From contig NZ_QGGZ01000002.1 in the NCBI RefSeq assembly GCF_003148825.1, forward strand, positions 1 through 64,000: 64,000 bases of DNA. The letters run 5' to 3'. This DNA comes from Streptomyces sp. CG 926. Lineage in GTDB: Bacteria; Actinomycetota; Actinomycetes; Streptomycetales; Streptomycetaceae. Position 1 is the stretch's first letter; each line of letters opens with the position of its first letter. Positions 42,505 to 50,909 of this stretch are shown in pieces. The notes under the pieces were generated by a model that was not told where the DNA came from, ran no database searches, and saw nothing but the letters and a program-made list of their open reading frames with translations. The position numbers were made by a program, and so were the translations under genes.

Positions 42505-43275
42505 CTACTGGGGCTGCGGGGACTGCGGCTGCTCCGCCGGCGCCTTGTTCGCCGCGCCCACCGAGGTCACGGCCTCCTTGGCGGCAGCGATCGCGTCCTG
42601 CAGCAGCTTCCCGTGGTCCGGCGCCGCGGCACCCTCCAGCCCCGCACCGTTGTAGTCGAGCGTGACCACCACGTTCTGGGTACGCGCCACGACCGTCGTG
42701 TTGTAGTGGTCGTTGCCGTCCTTCTTCACCGTGTAGACGACCGACGTCCCCTGGTCGCCGACCTCACCGACGGCCTCCGCCTTCGGGTTCTGCGCGCCCT
42801 CGGCGGTCTTCGCCGCCTCGACCTCCTTGTTGTACTGCTCCTCGGCACGCTTGCTGGCGTCGCCGAGCGTGGCCTGGGAGTCGTAGCGGAAGAAGGAGAG
42901 CGACAGCCAGCGGTACTGCGAACCCTTCAGACCGTCCTCGTCCAGACCGTTCCAGGAGCAGCTGGCACGCGTGGCCAGGTCGTTCGACTTCGGCGCCGTC
43001 CCGGCCTTGTCCTTCGACTCCGGGACGAGCGTGTCTATCGTCGGCGTCCCGAGCGCCTTGCACGGATCCGGGAGCGCGGCGAAGGCCGGCTTCTCCAGGG
43101 TCTTGGACGACTTCGGGTTCGGCTTGGAGGACGAGGAAGAGGACGAACCGGACTTCTTCTCCCCGTTCGAGCCCGACTCCTTGCCCGAGTCGGACGAACA
43201 CCCGGCGACGGTGAGGATCACCGGGACGGCTGCGCAGGCGAGAACGCGGGTGAGGCGCGAGGCTGATCGGTGCAT
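42505..43275 (-). CDS. DUF3558 family lipoprotein
   Basis: 256 residues. Signal peptide with lipobox: ACAAVPVILTVAGC at about residue 26 (cysteine for lipidation), followed by a Ser/Lys-rich tether. The DUF3558-type domain starts LPDPCKALGTPTIDTLVPE, with a second Cys in ASCSWN that likely forms a disulfide. Such lipoproteins are surface-anchored solute- or polymer-binding candidates in actinobacteria. Next gene downstream in the same strand (minus) is the DUF2637 gene; the one upstream is a related lipoprotein. Confidence 0.8.
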   Translation of the reverse strand: MHRSASRLTRVLACAAVPVILTVAGCSSDSGKESGSNGEKKSGSSSSSSSKPNPKSSKTLEKPAFAALPDPCKALGTPTIDTLVPESKDKAGTAPKSNDLATRASCSWNGLDEDGLKGSQYRWLSLSFFRYDSQATLGDASKRAEEQYNKEVEAAKTAEGAQNPKAEAVGEVGDQGTSVVYTVKKDGNDHYNTTVVARTQNVVVTLDYNGAGLEGAAAPDHGKLLQDAIAAAKEAVTSVGAANKAPAEQPQSPQPQ

Positions 43276-43390
43276 GGTTCCTTCAGTACGATTGTCGGTT
43301 GTTCTTCGGACGCGGGACCCGGGCAACGGTAGCCCGATCGGGTACCCGCCTGCTGTGCGCGCCATCACGCGAGAGCGTGGCGCGCACCAC

Positions 43391-44260
43391 TCACTCGGTG
43401 AGACGCTCGGCCAGAGCCTGCGCCAACTGCTGTGCCCTGTCCTGGGTTTCGGCGCTCGGCGGCACCGTTCCGGGCAGCGCCGGCTGCACGCTGTACTCGA
43501 TGGTGACGATGACGTTCGAGGTACGGAACACAATGCGCACGGTGCGGGACTGCGCGGCGCTGGCCCCGGCGGGACTGAGTTTGTCCTCCAGGAAGGCGTC
43601 GCTGCCGAGGTCCTCCAGGACCCGGGATCCGAGCTCGACCGGGGCCGACGGGCTCGCGGCGGGGGACGCCGGCGCCCCGGGGGCCGCGGGCACGCTCGGG
43701 TTCGGTGCCGCCGGGGTCGGCGCGGCGGGGGTCGGCGCGGCGGGGGTCGGAGCCGCCGGGGTGGGATTCGCGGTCGGGCCGGGGAAGGGCAGCTTCGCGT
43801 CGGTGAGCCGGCGTACGTAGACCTGCTTGGCCTTGTCGTCGTCGCTGCTCGTGGTCCGGTCGTACGAGACCACTCGCTCGAAGCCGACCGACAGCAGCCG
43901 GGTCTCCTCGGGGCTCTGCCCGGTCCAGCGGCAGCCGACGTGCCGGTCGCCGTCGTACGAGGTGTCGGCGACCCCGGCGTACATCTGGTCGCGCTGTTCG
44001 GGGGTGAGGCTGTCGCCGGCCGGGAGCATGCCCTTGATCTTCTTGCTGTCGACGCCTGCCTTGCAGGGCGCGGGCAGACTGCGGTACTTCCCCGGTTGGG
44101 CGGGCGCGGCGGAGCCGCCGCCGGCCTTCGAGTCGCTGGTGCTTCCGCCGCCGCTCCCGCCGGTGCACCCGGTCAGACCGGCCGCCCCGGCCGCGAGCGC
44201 GGTGAGCATCGCGATGCCTGGCAGGACTCGCCGCCGTACCGCCTTGCGCTGCACGTCCAC
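43391..44260 (-). CDS. DUF3558-like lipoprotein, Pro/Ala repeat
   Basis: About 289 residues. Lipobox AAGAAGLTGC near residue 30, then Gly/Ser tether. The start of the folded domain LPAPCKAGVDSKKIKGMLP parallels LPDPCKALGTPTIDTLVPE of the next gene downstream; GCRWTG corresponds to SCSWNG. A PTPAAPTPAA repeat splits the domain at about residue 160-195. The end (VRIVFRTSNVIVTIEYSVQP) again matches its neighbour (VVARTQNVVVTLDYNGA). The two are tandem paralogues. GTG 44260 follows GGGAG; the longer frame runs into rtcB. Confidence 0.78.
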   Translation of the reverse strand: MDVQRKAVRRRVLPGIAMLTALAAGAAGLTGCTGGSGGGSTSDSKAGGGSAAPAQPGKYRSLPAPCKAGVDSKKIKGMLPAGDSLTPEQRDQMYAGVADTSYDGDRHVGCRWTGQSPEETRLLSVGFERVVSYDRTTSSDDDKAKQVYVRRLTDAKLPFPGPTANPTPAAPTPAAPTPAAPTPAAPNPSVPAAPGAPASPAASPSAPVELGSRVLEDLGSDAFLEDKLSPAGASAAQSRTVRIVFRTSNVIVTIEYSVQPALPGTVPPSAETQDRAQQLAQALAERLTE

Positions 44261-44444
44261 TGGCTCCCTTCGACCGGCGGGCCCCCGACGGTCAGGAAAA
44301 TACGTTGCCGCGACTTGGGCGCGGCTGGACACAATGTCTATCGCACACGCTGGTGCCGGCGCCGGTCTCCTGTCGTATTTGGGATCAAGAGCGAGGCTTT
44401 TGCGCATTCTGACTTTTCTGTGGTTTTCGGGGGATTGATTCCTT

Positions 44445-45638
44445 ATGTCGTACGTAGAGGTACCTGGGGCGAAGGTCCCGATCCGGATGTGGACCGACCC
44501 GGCGTCGGTCGAGGACAGCGCGATGCAGCAGCTGCGCAACGTCGCCACCCTCCCCTGGATCAAGGGCCTGGCCGTCATGCCGGACGTCCACTACGGCAAG
44601 GGCGCCACCGTCGGCTCGGTGATCGCCATGAAGGACGCGGTCTGCCCGGCGGCGGTGGGTGTGGACATCGGCTGCGGAATGTCGGCGGTGAAGACGTCCC
44701 TGACGGCGAACGACCTGCCGGGGGACCTGTCGGGCCTGCGCTCGAAGATCGAGCGGGCGATCCCGGTGGGGGCGGGGATGCACAAGGAGGCGGTGGACCC
44801 GTCGCGGCTCTACGGCTTCTCGGAGGCGGGCTTCGGGGACCTGTGGGAGCGCTTCGACTACGTCACGGATGCGGTGAAGTTCCGGCGTGACCGGGCGATG
44901 CGGCAAATGGGAAGCCTTGGCCAAGGAAATCACTTTTGTGAGGTTTGTATAGATGTGTCCGGTTCGGTGTGGCTCATGCTGCACTCGGGGTCGAGGAACA
45001 TCGGCAACGAACTGGCCGCGTTCCATATCGAGGTGGCACGGGGGCTTTCTCATAACCAGGGCCTCGTGGACCGGGACCTCGCGGTCTTCCTTGCGGCCAC
45101 GCCGGAGATGGCGGCGTACCGCAACGATCTCTTCTGGGCCCAGGAATACGCGAAGTACAACCGCGCCGTGATGATGAGCCTGTTCAAGGAGGTGTTCCGG
45201 AAGGAGTTCCGGAAGGCGAAGGTCTCCTTCGACCGCGAGATCAGCTGCCACCACAACTACGTGGCGGAGGAGCGGTACGACGGGATGGACCTGCTGGTCA
45301 CGCGAAAGGGCGCGATCCGTGCCGGCAGCGGTGACTACGGGATCATCCCGGGTTCCATGGGCACGGGCTCGTACATCGTGAAGGGGCTCGGCAACGAGAA
45401 GTCCTTCAACTCGGCCTCGCACGGAGCGGGCCGGAAGATGAGCCGGACGGCGGCGAAGAAGCGGTTCTCGGCGCGGGATCTGGCGGAGCAGACCAAGGGC
45501 GTCGAGTGTCGCAAGGACTCGGGCGTCGTGGACGAGATCCCGGGTGCCTACAAGTCCATCGAGCAGGTCATCGACCAGCAGACCGACCTGGTCCAGGTCG
45601 TGGCCAAGCTCAAGCAGGTCATCTGCATCAAGGGCTGA
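44445..45638 (+). CDS. rtcB: RNA ligase RtcB
   Basis: 397 residues, the normal RtcB length. Metal-site and catalytic motifs: VGVDIGCGM (Asp, Cys), GQGNHF (His), LHSGSRNIG (His), HHNY (His), PGSMGTGSYIVKG and NSASHGAGRKMSR with the histidine that is guanylylated. RtcB joins 2',3'-cyclic-phosphate or 3'-phosphate RNA ends to 5'-OH ends using GTP and Mn, for tRNA or RNA repair. Odd: codons of the GQGNHF region (44903-44962: CAA, GGA, AAT, TTT, TGT, GTT, ATA) are extremely rare for Streptomyces and unlike the rest of the gene. A homing-endonuclease gene lies immediately downstream, convergent. Confidence 0.95.
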   Translation: MSYVEVPGAKVPIRMWTDPASVEDSAMQQLRNVATLPWIKGLAVMPDVHYGKGATVGSVIAMKDAVCPAAVGVDIGCGMSAVKTSLTANDLPGDLSGLRSKIERAIPVGAGMHKEAVDPSRLYGFSEAGFGDLWERFDYVTDAVKFRRDRAMRQMGSLGQGNHFCEVCIDVSGSVWLMLHSGSRNIGNELAAFHIEVARGLSHNQGLVDRDLAVFLAATPEMAAYRNDLFWAQEYAKYNRAVMMSLFKEVFRKEFRKAKVSFDREISCHHNYVAEERYDGMDLLVTRKGAIRAGSGDYGIIPGSMGTGSYIVKGLGNEKSFNSASHGAGRKMSRTAAKKRFSARDLAEQTKGVECRKDSGVVDEIPGAYKSIEQVIDQQTDLVQVVAKLKQVICIKG

Positions 45639-45664
45639 GACCCGGGCGCGGATGTCGGGGGAAT

Positions 45665-45707
45665 GGAGGGGCCCGGCCCGGTCGTCACGACCGGGCCGGG
45701 CCCCTCC
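45665..45707. terminator. Terminator between rtcB and the homing endonuclease gene
   Basis: A perfect 21-bp inverted repeat around a single base (arms GGAGGGGCCCGGCCCGGTCG plus T, and its complement). It lies between convergent stops and serves both. Confidence 0.88.
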
Positions 45708-45717
45708 GTCTTACCTT

Positions 45718-46536
45718 CTAAGCCTTGCCGGTACGCAGGCGCCAGAGGCGCATGGCGCAACTCTGCGCGGTCCGGTCGAGCGCGACTGCCGCCCCCGCGG
45801 GGTCGTTCAGGCGCAACAGGGCCTCGTCGTCCTTGGGAGTCCAACGGCGGCGGGGTGCGGCGACCCGCATGTCCGCCGGTCGAACCCAGCCGCGGATCTC
45901 GGAGGCCTTGGTCTTCTTACGCTCCAGGCCCAGACAATCGTCGTAGTACAGGTGCGCGGCCAGCTCCTGTGCCGCCTCCTTGGTGTACAGGATGTTGTAG
46001 ATGCCGTCTCGTGCATTGCGCTTGATGGTCCGATCCGCTCCTGTGATCTTCTTGGCGAAATGGCACAGGTAGGCACCCAGTGCGGTGCTGGCGGTGGTGA
46101 GCGAGACGAACGGAAGACCCTTGCCGGTGAAACCTACGGATCCGTCGGCGTCGAGTACCCCTCGCAAGTAGTCGCGGCGGGAGAACTCGATGCGCGGCGG
46201 CCTGATGATCGTGGACTTCCGTCCGTAGGGGATGCCGAGTTCGTTGATCACGCTTCGGGCTTCGAGGGAGCACAGGGTCCAGGTCGCGGAGCTGTGCGAC
46301 TCGGTGAAGTTGGTCGCGCGAGTGCGCTCGGTGATGGAGCTGTAGTACGGGGTGAGGGCCTGGAAGTCGCGCAGGATGTGGATGTCGCGCTCGCTGATCT
46401 CCACAGTCAGTCGGCCCTTCTGTCCCGCTCCGTGTGCGAGGTGCCCGTCGGCCTGAAGGAAGCCGAACATGTAGGCATACCGCGGGTCCGTGAGGTCCAT
46501 GAAGCGCGCGACGGCGCTAGGGTCCTGTTCAGCCAT
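45718..46536 (-). CDS. LAGLIDADG homing endonuclease (free-standing)
   Basis: 272 residues with two LAGLIDADG helices: YMFGFLQADGHL near residue 22 and YLRGVLDADGSVGF near residue 135, each ending in the catalytic Asp. A single polypeptide with two motifs is a monomeric endonuclease. The C-terminal 60 residues (RRRWTPKDDEALLRLNDPAGAAVALDRT) look like a SANT/Myb-like or other DNA-binding helix-turn-helix. Not inside an intron or intein here. It would cut an extended target of 12-30 bases. Position right behind rtcB suggests that the target lies in rtcB. A promoter gap of about 145 bases lies upstream. Confidence 0.8.
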   Translation of the reverse strand: MAEQDPSAVARFMDLTDPRYAYMFGFLQADGHLAHGAGQKGRLTVEISERDIHILRDFQALTPYYSSITERTRATNFTESHSSATWTLCSLEARSVINELGIPYGRKSTIIRPPRIEFSRRDYLRGVLDADGSVGFTGKGLPFVSLTTASTALGAYLCHFAKKITGADRTIKRNARDGIYNILYTKEAAQELAAHLYYDDCLGLERKKTKASEIRGWVRPADMRVAAPRRRWTPKDDEALLRLNDPAGAAVALDRTAQSCAMRLWRLRTGKA

Positions 46537-46563
46537 GAGGAAGTTCCGTTCCTTCGATGGTGA

Positions 46564-46599
46564 GGCCCCCGGGCGGGACTGCTATCCCGGTCGGGGGCC
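46564..46599 (-). terminator. Hairpin after the Uma2 gene
   Basis: GGCCCCCGggcGGG and CCCggtCGGGGGCC (36 bases with loop) lie downstream of the minus-strand Uma2 gene and upstream of the endonuclease gene. Confidence 0.65.
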
Positions 46600-46682
46600 G
46601 CTTGGTATGGCTGAACGTAGGTGTGGGTTCGGGGTGGGCGCGGGCCGAACGAACGCCGTTCACTCGAACGTATGGCGGAATG

Positions 46683-47294
46683 TCACATGGCCTGTGAGGA
46701 GTCCGGCTCTCGGTGCTCGTCGCCGTCGAGGAGGAGGTCCACCGGGAGGTCGACGGAGACTCCGATGGATCGGGGCAGCGGGATGGATTCGCCTCGCTTG
46801 TAGGTTCTGCGCAGGCGGTACGCGCCGTTGCGGGGGTCGCTGCAGAGGACGGCCTCGTCGTGGTGGCGGTCGGCGATGACGTACACCGGGATGTCGGCCT
46901 TCGCGTAGCTGTCGACCTTGACCCCGATGTCGTCGGACCAGTTCGACGAGGTCACTTCGACGACCAGGCGGAAGACGTCGGCCGCGTAGCAGTTCTTCTG
47001 GACCTTGTGGTCGCGGAAGTCGGCCTCGACGAGGGCGAAGTCCGGGATGGCGTAGTCGTCGGAGCCGGTCGGCAGCCGGAGGCCGATCCCCTGGACGTAT
47101 CTCAGCCCCGCCTTTCGGGCGCCGGCGTCGTAGAACTTCTCGATGAGCCGGCTGAGCGACAGTGCGTGTGACCCGTCCGCGGGTGGTGTTGCGGTGAGTC
47201 TTCCCTGGAGGATCTCTACTCGGTGTCCGGGAAGCTCGTAGGTGAGGCGGTCGGCGGCCTCGGAGATCGTGGTCCGGTGGTGCGTCGGGGTCAT
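46683..47294 (-). CDS. Uma2 family endonuclease-like protein
   Basis: 203 residues. PD-(D/E)XK-like core of the Uma2 (DUF820) family: HRVEILQGRL, the YAIPDFALVEADF strand with the catalytic Asp, and FRLVVEVTSSNWSDDIGVKVDSYAKADIPVYVIAD carrying E-x-x-S and D/K residues. Restriction-like fold, extremely abundant in actinobacteria and cyanobacteria, biological role unknown. GGAGG precedes the ATG 47294; the longer open frame crosses the deacetylase relic. Confidence 0.88.
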   Translation of the reverse strand: MTPTHHRTTISEAADRLTYELPGHRVEILQGRLTATPPADGSHALSLSRLIEKFYDAGARKAGLRYVQGIGLRLPTGSDDYAIPDFALVEADFRDHKVQKNCYAADVFRLVVEVTSSNWSDDIGVKVDSYAKADIPVYVIADRHHDEAVLCSDPRNGAYRLRRTYKRGESIPLPRSIGVSVDLPVDLLLDGDEHREPDSSQAM

Positions 47295-47389
47295 GCTTCC
47301 TCCCTCTTGGGGATCACGCTGCCGGGGCGTAGTCATGGCCGCCGGTGTTTCGCGTGTATCCACTCGTTCGAGCCCGGGGAGGAGGGGCG

Positions 47390-47783
47390 GGCGGGCGTCG
47401 AGAACCACACCGTCAGCCACCCCGACCTCACCCCGCTCGACGCGGCCGGCAAGGACGCCGAGGTGTGCGGGGCCGGGGAGCGGCTGCAGGAGGTCTTCGG
47501 GCGGGAGCCGAAGCTGTTGCGGCCGCCGTACGGGGCGGTGGACGACGGGGTGCGGCTCGCGGCCAAGGCGTGCGGGGTGAAGGCGCTGATCACCTGGACG
47601 CACGATTTCACCACCTGGGGCGAGACCTCGCCCACGCCGCGGCTGCGGGCCGGGGACATCGTGCTGCTGCACTTCACCCCGACGCCGGCGGCGGACCTGC
47701 GGCGGGCTCTGGGCGCGGCGAGGGCCGCCGGGGTGGAGTCGGCGGCCCTTGTGTCGTACCTGGAGGCGGCGGGGGTGTTCTAG
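47390..47783 (+). pseudogene. 5'-truncated polysaccharide deacetylase (NodB-type) remnant
   Basis: The plus-strand frame from about residue ENHTVSHPDLTPLD onward is the C-terminal two-thirds of a NodB deacetylase: H-x-x-x-H metal motif HTVSH, FGREPKLLRPPYGAVDD (catalytic loop RPPYG), and TPRLRAGDIVLLHFT with the distal His. The N-terminal TFDDG block with the catalytic Asp pair is missing, replaced by unrelated sequence shared with the Uma2 region. A frame stays open from 47223, but without that block it cannot be active. The 3' end overlaps the SDR gene by four bases. Confidence 0.75.
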
Positions 47784-48544
47784 AGCTCGCGGTGGACCTT
47801 GGTGTTCGAGGCCTGGGCGCGGGGGCGGACCACCAGGAGGTCGATGTTGACGTGGCTGGGGCGGGTCACGGCCCAGGTGATGGTGTCGGCCACGTCGTCG
47901 GCGGACAGGGGCTCCGCGACGCCCGCGTAGACCTTCTCCGCCTTCTCCGCGTCGCCGCGGAAGCGGGTCTTCGCGAATTCCTCGGTCTTGACCATGCCGG
48001 GGGCGATCTCGATGACGCGGACCGGCTGGCCGACGATCTCCAGGCGCAGGGTCTCGGCGAGGACGCGGGCGCCGTTCTTGGCGGCGACGTAGCCGGCGCC
48101 GCCCTCGTAGGTGGAGTGGCCGGCGGTGGAGGAGAGGACCACGACCGTGCCGTCGCCGGAGGCGGTGAGGGCGGGGAGCAGGGCCTGGGTGACGTGGAGC
48201 GTGCCGATGACGTTGACCTCGTACATGGTGCGCCAGTCGGCGGGGTCGCCGGTGGCGACGGGTTCGGCTCCGATGGCGCCGCCGGCGTTGTTGACGAGTA
48301 CGTCGCAGCGGTCGAGGGAGGCGGCGAAGGCGTCGACGGCGGTGCGGTCGGTGACGTCGAGGGCGTAGGCGGTGGCCTGGTGGCCGGCCTCGGTGAGCTC
48401 GGCGGCGAGGGCCTCGATGCGGTCCTTGCGGCGGGCGGTGAGGACGACGTGGTAGCCGGCTGCGGCGAGCTGCCGGGCGGTGGCCGCGCCGATGCCGCTG
48501 CTCGCGCCGGTGACTACGGCGGTTCGGGTGGCGGCCGTGCTCAT
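47780..48544 (-). CDS. SDR family oxidoreductase
   Basis: 254 residues, classical short-chain dehydrogenase. NAD(P)-binding TGASSGIG, strand-4 NNAGG, catalytic Ser in LSSTAGH and the Y-x-x-x-K in YVAAKNG. The sequence is close to NADP-preferring SDRs such as serine or 3-hydroxy acid dehydrogenases (ARRKDRIEALAAELTEAG). Substrate not predictable. Start ATG 48544 sits 8 bases downstream of a GAGGAG site. The stop overlaps the end of the convergent NodB relic. Confidence 0.92.
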   Translation of the reverse strand: MSTAATRTAVVTGASSGIGAATARQLAAAGYHVVLTARRKDRIEALAAELTEAGHQATAYALDVTDRTAVDAFAASLDRCDVLVNNAGGAIGAEPVATGDPADWRTMYEVNVIGTLHVTQALLPALTASGDGTVVVLSSTAGHSTYEGGAGYVAAKNGARVLAETLRLEIVGQPVRVIEIAPGMVKTEEFAKTRFRGDAEKAEKVYAGVAEPLSADDVADTITWAVTRPSHVNIDLLVVRPRAQASNTKVHREL

Positions 48545-48598
48545 GTGCGGGCTCCTCGGTCGTTCGTACGGGCGATTACCCGCCAGCATAGGCGTGGC

Positions 48599-48943
48599 TC
48601 AGCGGCCGCGCGGGGCGTACATGATCACGGCCATGCCGGCGAGGCAGACCAGGGCTCCGGTGATGTCCCAGCGGTCGGGGCGGTAGCCGTCGGCGACCAC
48701 GCCCCAGACGAGGGATCCGGCGACGAAGACTCCGCCGTAGGCGGCGAGGACGCGGGCGAAGTCGCCTTGGGGCTGGAGGGTGGCGACGAAGCCGTAGAGG
48801 CCGAGGGCGATCACTCCGGCGCCGATCCAGGCCCAGCCCTTGTGGGCGCGGATGCCTTGCCAGACGAGCCAGGCGCCGCCGATCTCCAGGAGGGCGGCGA
48901 GGAGGAAGAGGGCGGCGGAGCGGGCCAGGAGGGTGATCGGCAT
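48599..48943 (-). CDS. YnfA family membrane protein
   Basis: 114 residues, four-helix membrane protein: [64 protein letters not shown] and [20 protein letters not shown]. The [11 protein letters not shown] and AAYGG(V/I)(F/Y)V motifs are typical of YnfA (UPF0060), small-multidrug-resistance-like proteins of unclear transport function. Single gene next to the SDR. Confidence 0.92.
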   Translation of the reverse strand: MPITLLARSAALFLLAALLEIGGAWLVWQGIRAHKGWAWIGAGVIALGLYGFVATLQPQGDFARVLAAYGGVFVAGSLVWGVVADGYRPDRWDITGALVCLAGMAVIMYAPRGR

Positions 48944-49052
48944 GGCTCAAAGGTACGCATGGCAGATGGGGGTGGGCGCGCCCTCGTTCGTGTGATGGTC
49001 CGACCGGTGGGGGGTGGTCGGTGGCTAGCCTCCGCGCGAGGAGGTGGTGTCG

Positions 49053-49532
49053 GTGCGCCGTGGTGCCGTACGAAGTGTGGTGGTGGCGGGTTTGCTGGCG
49101 CTCGGCGCGGGTGTTCCCGGGTCGGCCCAGGCGTCGGTGGCGGACGGGCCGGAGGCCGATGTGGCGTACCACGGTCGGGTGGCCCTGTCGGGGGCGCGGT
49201 TGCGGATCTGGCTCGTGCCGGAGAACGACGGGCCGGCCGCGCTGCCGAACGCGACGTTGCGGGTGCGGCTGTCGGCCGATCTCGCGGACCGGCAGCGGCT
49301 GGCGGAGGGGTGTGCGCGGGCGGGTTCGCGTGAGGTGGTGTGCGAGACGGGTCCGCTGCCGCTGCACGGGCGGGGCCGGCATGTCGCGCTGCTGCTGGAG
49401 CTGCGGGAGCCGGCCCCGGAGGTGGCGGTGCGGGTGGACACGTGGTGGAACGGTGGTGCGACCGACCGGAACCACACCAACAACGAGCATGTGGTGCTGG
49501 CGTTGGACACGGGCGACACGTACGCGTTCTAG
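49053..49532 (+). CDS. Small secreted protein of unknown function
   Basis: About 159 residues. Signal peptide MRRGAVRSVVVAGLLALGAGVPGSAQA, then a beta-rich domain of about 120 residues with VALSGARLRIWLVPENDGPAALPNATLRVRLSA, typical of a Big/DUF11-like immunoglobulin fold, and a disulfide-forming pair (CARAGSREVVC). Extracellular. GTG 49053 is preferred because GAGGAGG lies 8 bases upstream; in-frame GTGs at 49044 and 49047 lie within it. No enzymatic motif. Confidence 0.75.
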   Translation: MRRGAVRSVVVAGLLALGAGVPGSAQASVADGPEADVAYHGRVALSGARLRIWLVPENDGPAALPNATLRVRLSADLADRQRLAEGCARAGSREVVCETGPLPLHGRGRHVALLLELREPAPEVAVRVDTWWNGGATDRNHTNNEHVVLALDTGDTYAF

Positions 49533-49577
49533 GTCGTCCGTCAGGGCGCCGGGCGTCCCCGGGGTCGCTCTCCCGGC

Positions 49578-50306
49578 CTAGGCGGTGCCGAATTCCACGA
49601 GGGCCTCGTCGACGATGCGTTCCAGGCGGGCGTGGTGGGCGCCGCGCCAGTAGACGCGTTCGCATGCGGTGCATTGCGCGAAGACGTCGTAGGAGCGGTG
49701 CGTGCCGTCTTCGAGGCGGTCGCCGACGCTCTCCTTGTCGGCTTCGCGGAGCGGGCCGTTGCAGGCGGTGCAGCGGGTCCAGGGGGCGAGGGTGGGTGCG
49801 AACCGGCCCAGTACGTCGCGCAGTTGTTCGTCGGGGTTGTCGCTGTAGATGTAGGCGCCGGCGAACAGTTCGCGGCGGCGCAGCAGGCCGCGGTCGCGGG
49901 AGAGCAGGACGCGGCGCTCGGCGGCGGAGCGGGTGGCGAGGGCGGGGTCGCCGATGTCCTCGTTCTCGTAGGCGGCGTCGACGCCGAGCAGGCGTAGGCG
50001 GCGGGCGAGGGTGCCGAGATGGACGTCGAGGAGGAAGCGGAGCGGGGCGCCGGGGACCTTTTGGGGTCGCTCGACGGCGAACACCTCGACGTTCTGGCCG
50101 TCCTGGGGGACGTAGGAGACGGGTACCTCGTGGCCGTCGACGAGGAGGCGGCCGACCTCGGTGAGCGGGACGCCGGCCGATTCGACGACGTGGCCGAGGC
50201 TGGATGCGCCGTCGGTGGTGGTCGGTACGCGTTCGGCGCGCCGGTTGGGCGGGGCGAAGAGGCGTAGTTCGGGGGCGAGGGTGAGCTGAATGCCGGGTCC
50301 GTTCAC
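49578..50306 (-). CDS. Mut7-C RNase domain protein with ubiquitin-like domain
   Basis: 242 residues. N-terminal ubiquitin/ThiS-like fold (residues 10-80, PELRLFAPPNRRAERV to VPQDGQNVEVF), then the Mut7-C domain (RFLLDVHLGTLARRLRLLGVDAAYENEDIGD, RVLLSRDRGLLRRRE), a PIN-like nuclease relative with conserved Asp residues, and a C-terminal zinc ribbon (C-x-x-C ... C-x-x-C: RCTACNGPL and QCTACERVYW). Predicted RNA nuclease in the cytosol; exact role unknown. Confidence 0.9.
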   Translation of the reverse strand: MNGPGIQLTLAPELRLFAPPNRRAERVPTTTDGASSLGHVVESAGVPLTEVGRLLVDGHEVPVSYVPQDGQNVEVFAVERPQKVPGAPLRFLLDVHLGTLARRLRLLGVDAAYENEDIGDPALATRSAAERRVLLSRDRGLLRRRELFAGAYIYSDNPDEQLRDVLGRFAPTLAPWTRCTACNGPLREADKESVGDRLEDGTHRSYDVFAQCTACERVYWRGAHHARLERIVDEALVEFGTA

Positions 50307-50361
50307 TGGCTCAGCATGCCATTGCCGGGGTGGCGGGTGCGGCCGAATTATGTCGTCGCGA

Positions 50362-50778
50362 TCATGTCGTCGTGGTGGCGCGGTCGTAGGTGTCGCGGTG
50401 GGCGCTGACCTCGTCGAAGTGGTTTTCGGCCCAGAGTTTCACGGAGGACAGGAGGCAGCCGAGGCTGCTGCCGAGGTCGGTGAGCGTGTAGTCGACGCGG
50501 GCGGGGACCGTGGGGGTGACGGTGCGGGTGACGAGGCCGTCGCGTTCGAGGGAGCGCAGGGTCTGGGTGAGCATCTTCTGGCTGACGCCGGGGATCTTGC
50601 GGCCGAGGTCGCTGTAGCGCAGGGAGCGGTTCTCGGCCTGGCCGAGGGCGCTGACGATGAGGCCGACCCACTTGTCGCTGATGCGGGCCAGGAGTTGGCC
50701 GGTGGGGCATTCCTTGAGGAAGGCGTCGTAGGCGGATCGGGCTTCCTCGCGGCGGGCCGCGGCGGTGCTGGTGGCCAT
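50362..50778 (-). CDS. HxlR-type transcriptional regulator
   Basis: 138 residues. Winged helix-turn-helix of HxlR type: CPTGQLLARISDKWVGLIVSALG, LRYSDLGRKIPGVSQKMLTQTLRSLERDGLV (recognition), TRTVTPTVPARVDYTLTDLGSSL. Most HxlR proteins carry a leading cysteine (here Cys in KECPTG) that senses electrophiles or oxidants. Divergent from a zinc-free quinone-oxidoreductase-like gene, which is the standard HxlR target, and separated from it by inverted repeats. Confidence 0.92.
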   Translation of the reverse strand: MATSTAAARREEARSAYDAFLKECPTGQLLARISDKWVGLIVSALGQAENRSLRYSDLGRKIPGVSQKMLTQTLRSLERDGLVTRTVTPTVPARVDYTLTDLGSSLGCLLSSVKLWAENHFDEVSAHRDTYDRATTTT

Positions 50779-50800
50779 GGGTGCCCCACTTCCGGGTCGG

Positions 50801-50822
50801 GTACGCACCTTCGAGTGCGTAC
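50801..50822. promoter_or_regulatory. Inverted repeat between HxlR and its oxidoreductase target
   Basis: GTACGCAC-CTTCGA-GTGCGTAC, perfect 8-bp arms, immediately upstream of the hxlR start and followed by a second symmetrical element GAGAG-TAC-CTCTC (about 50831-50843). Likely operators; the oxidoreductase promoter should lie just to the right. Confidence 0.6.
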
Positions 50823-50909
50823 TTACGAAAAGAGAGTACCTCTCCATAAGTTAGTGCTCATCGAGAACGCGCGAACGAGCGTGCGCATCAGTGAACGGGA
50901 GAGACGAAG

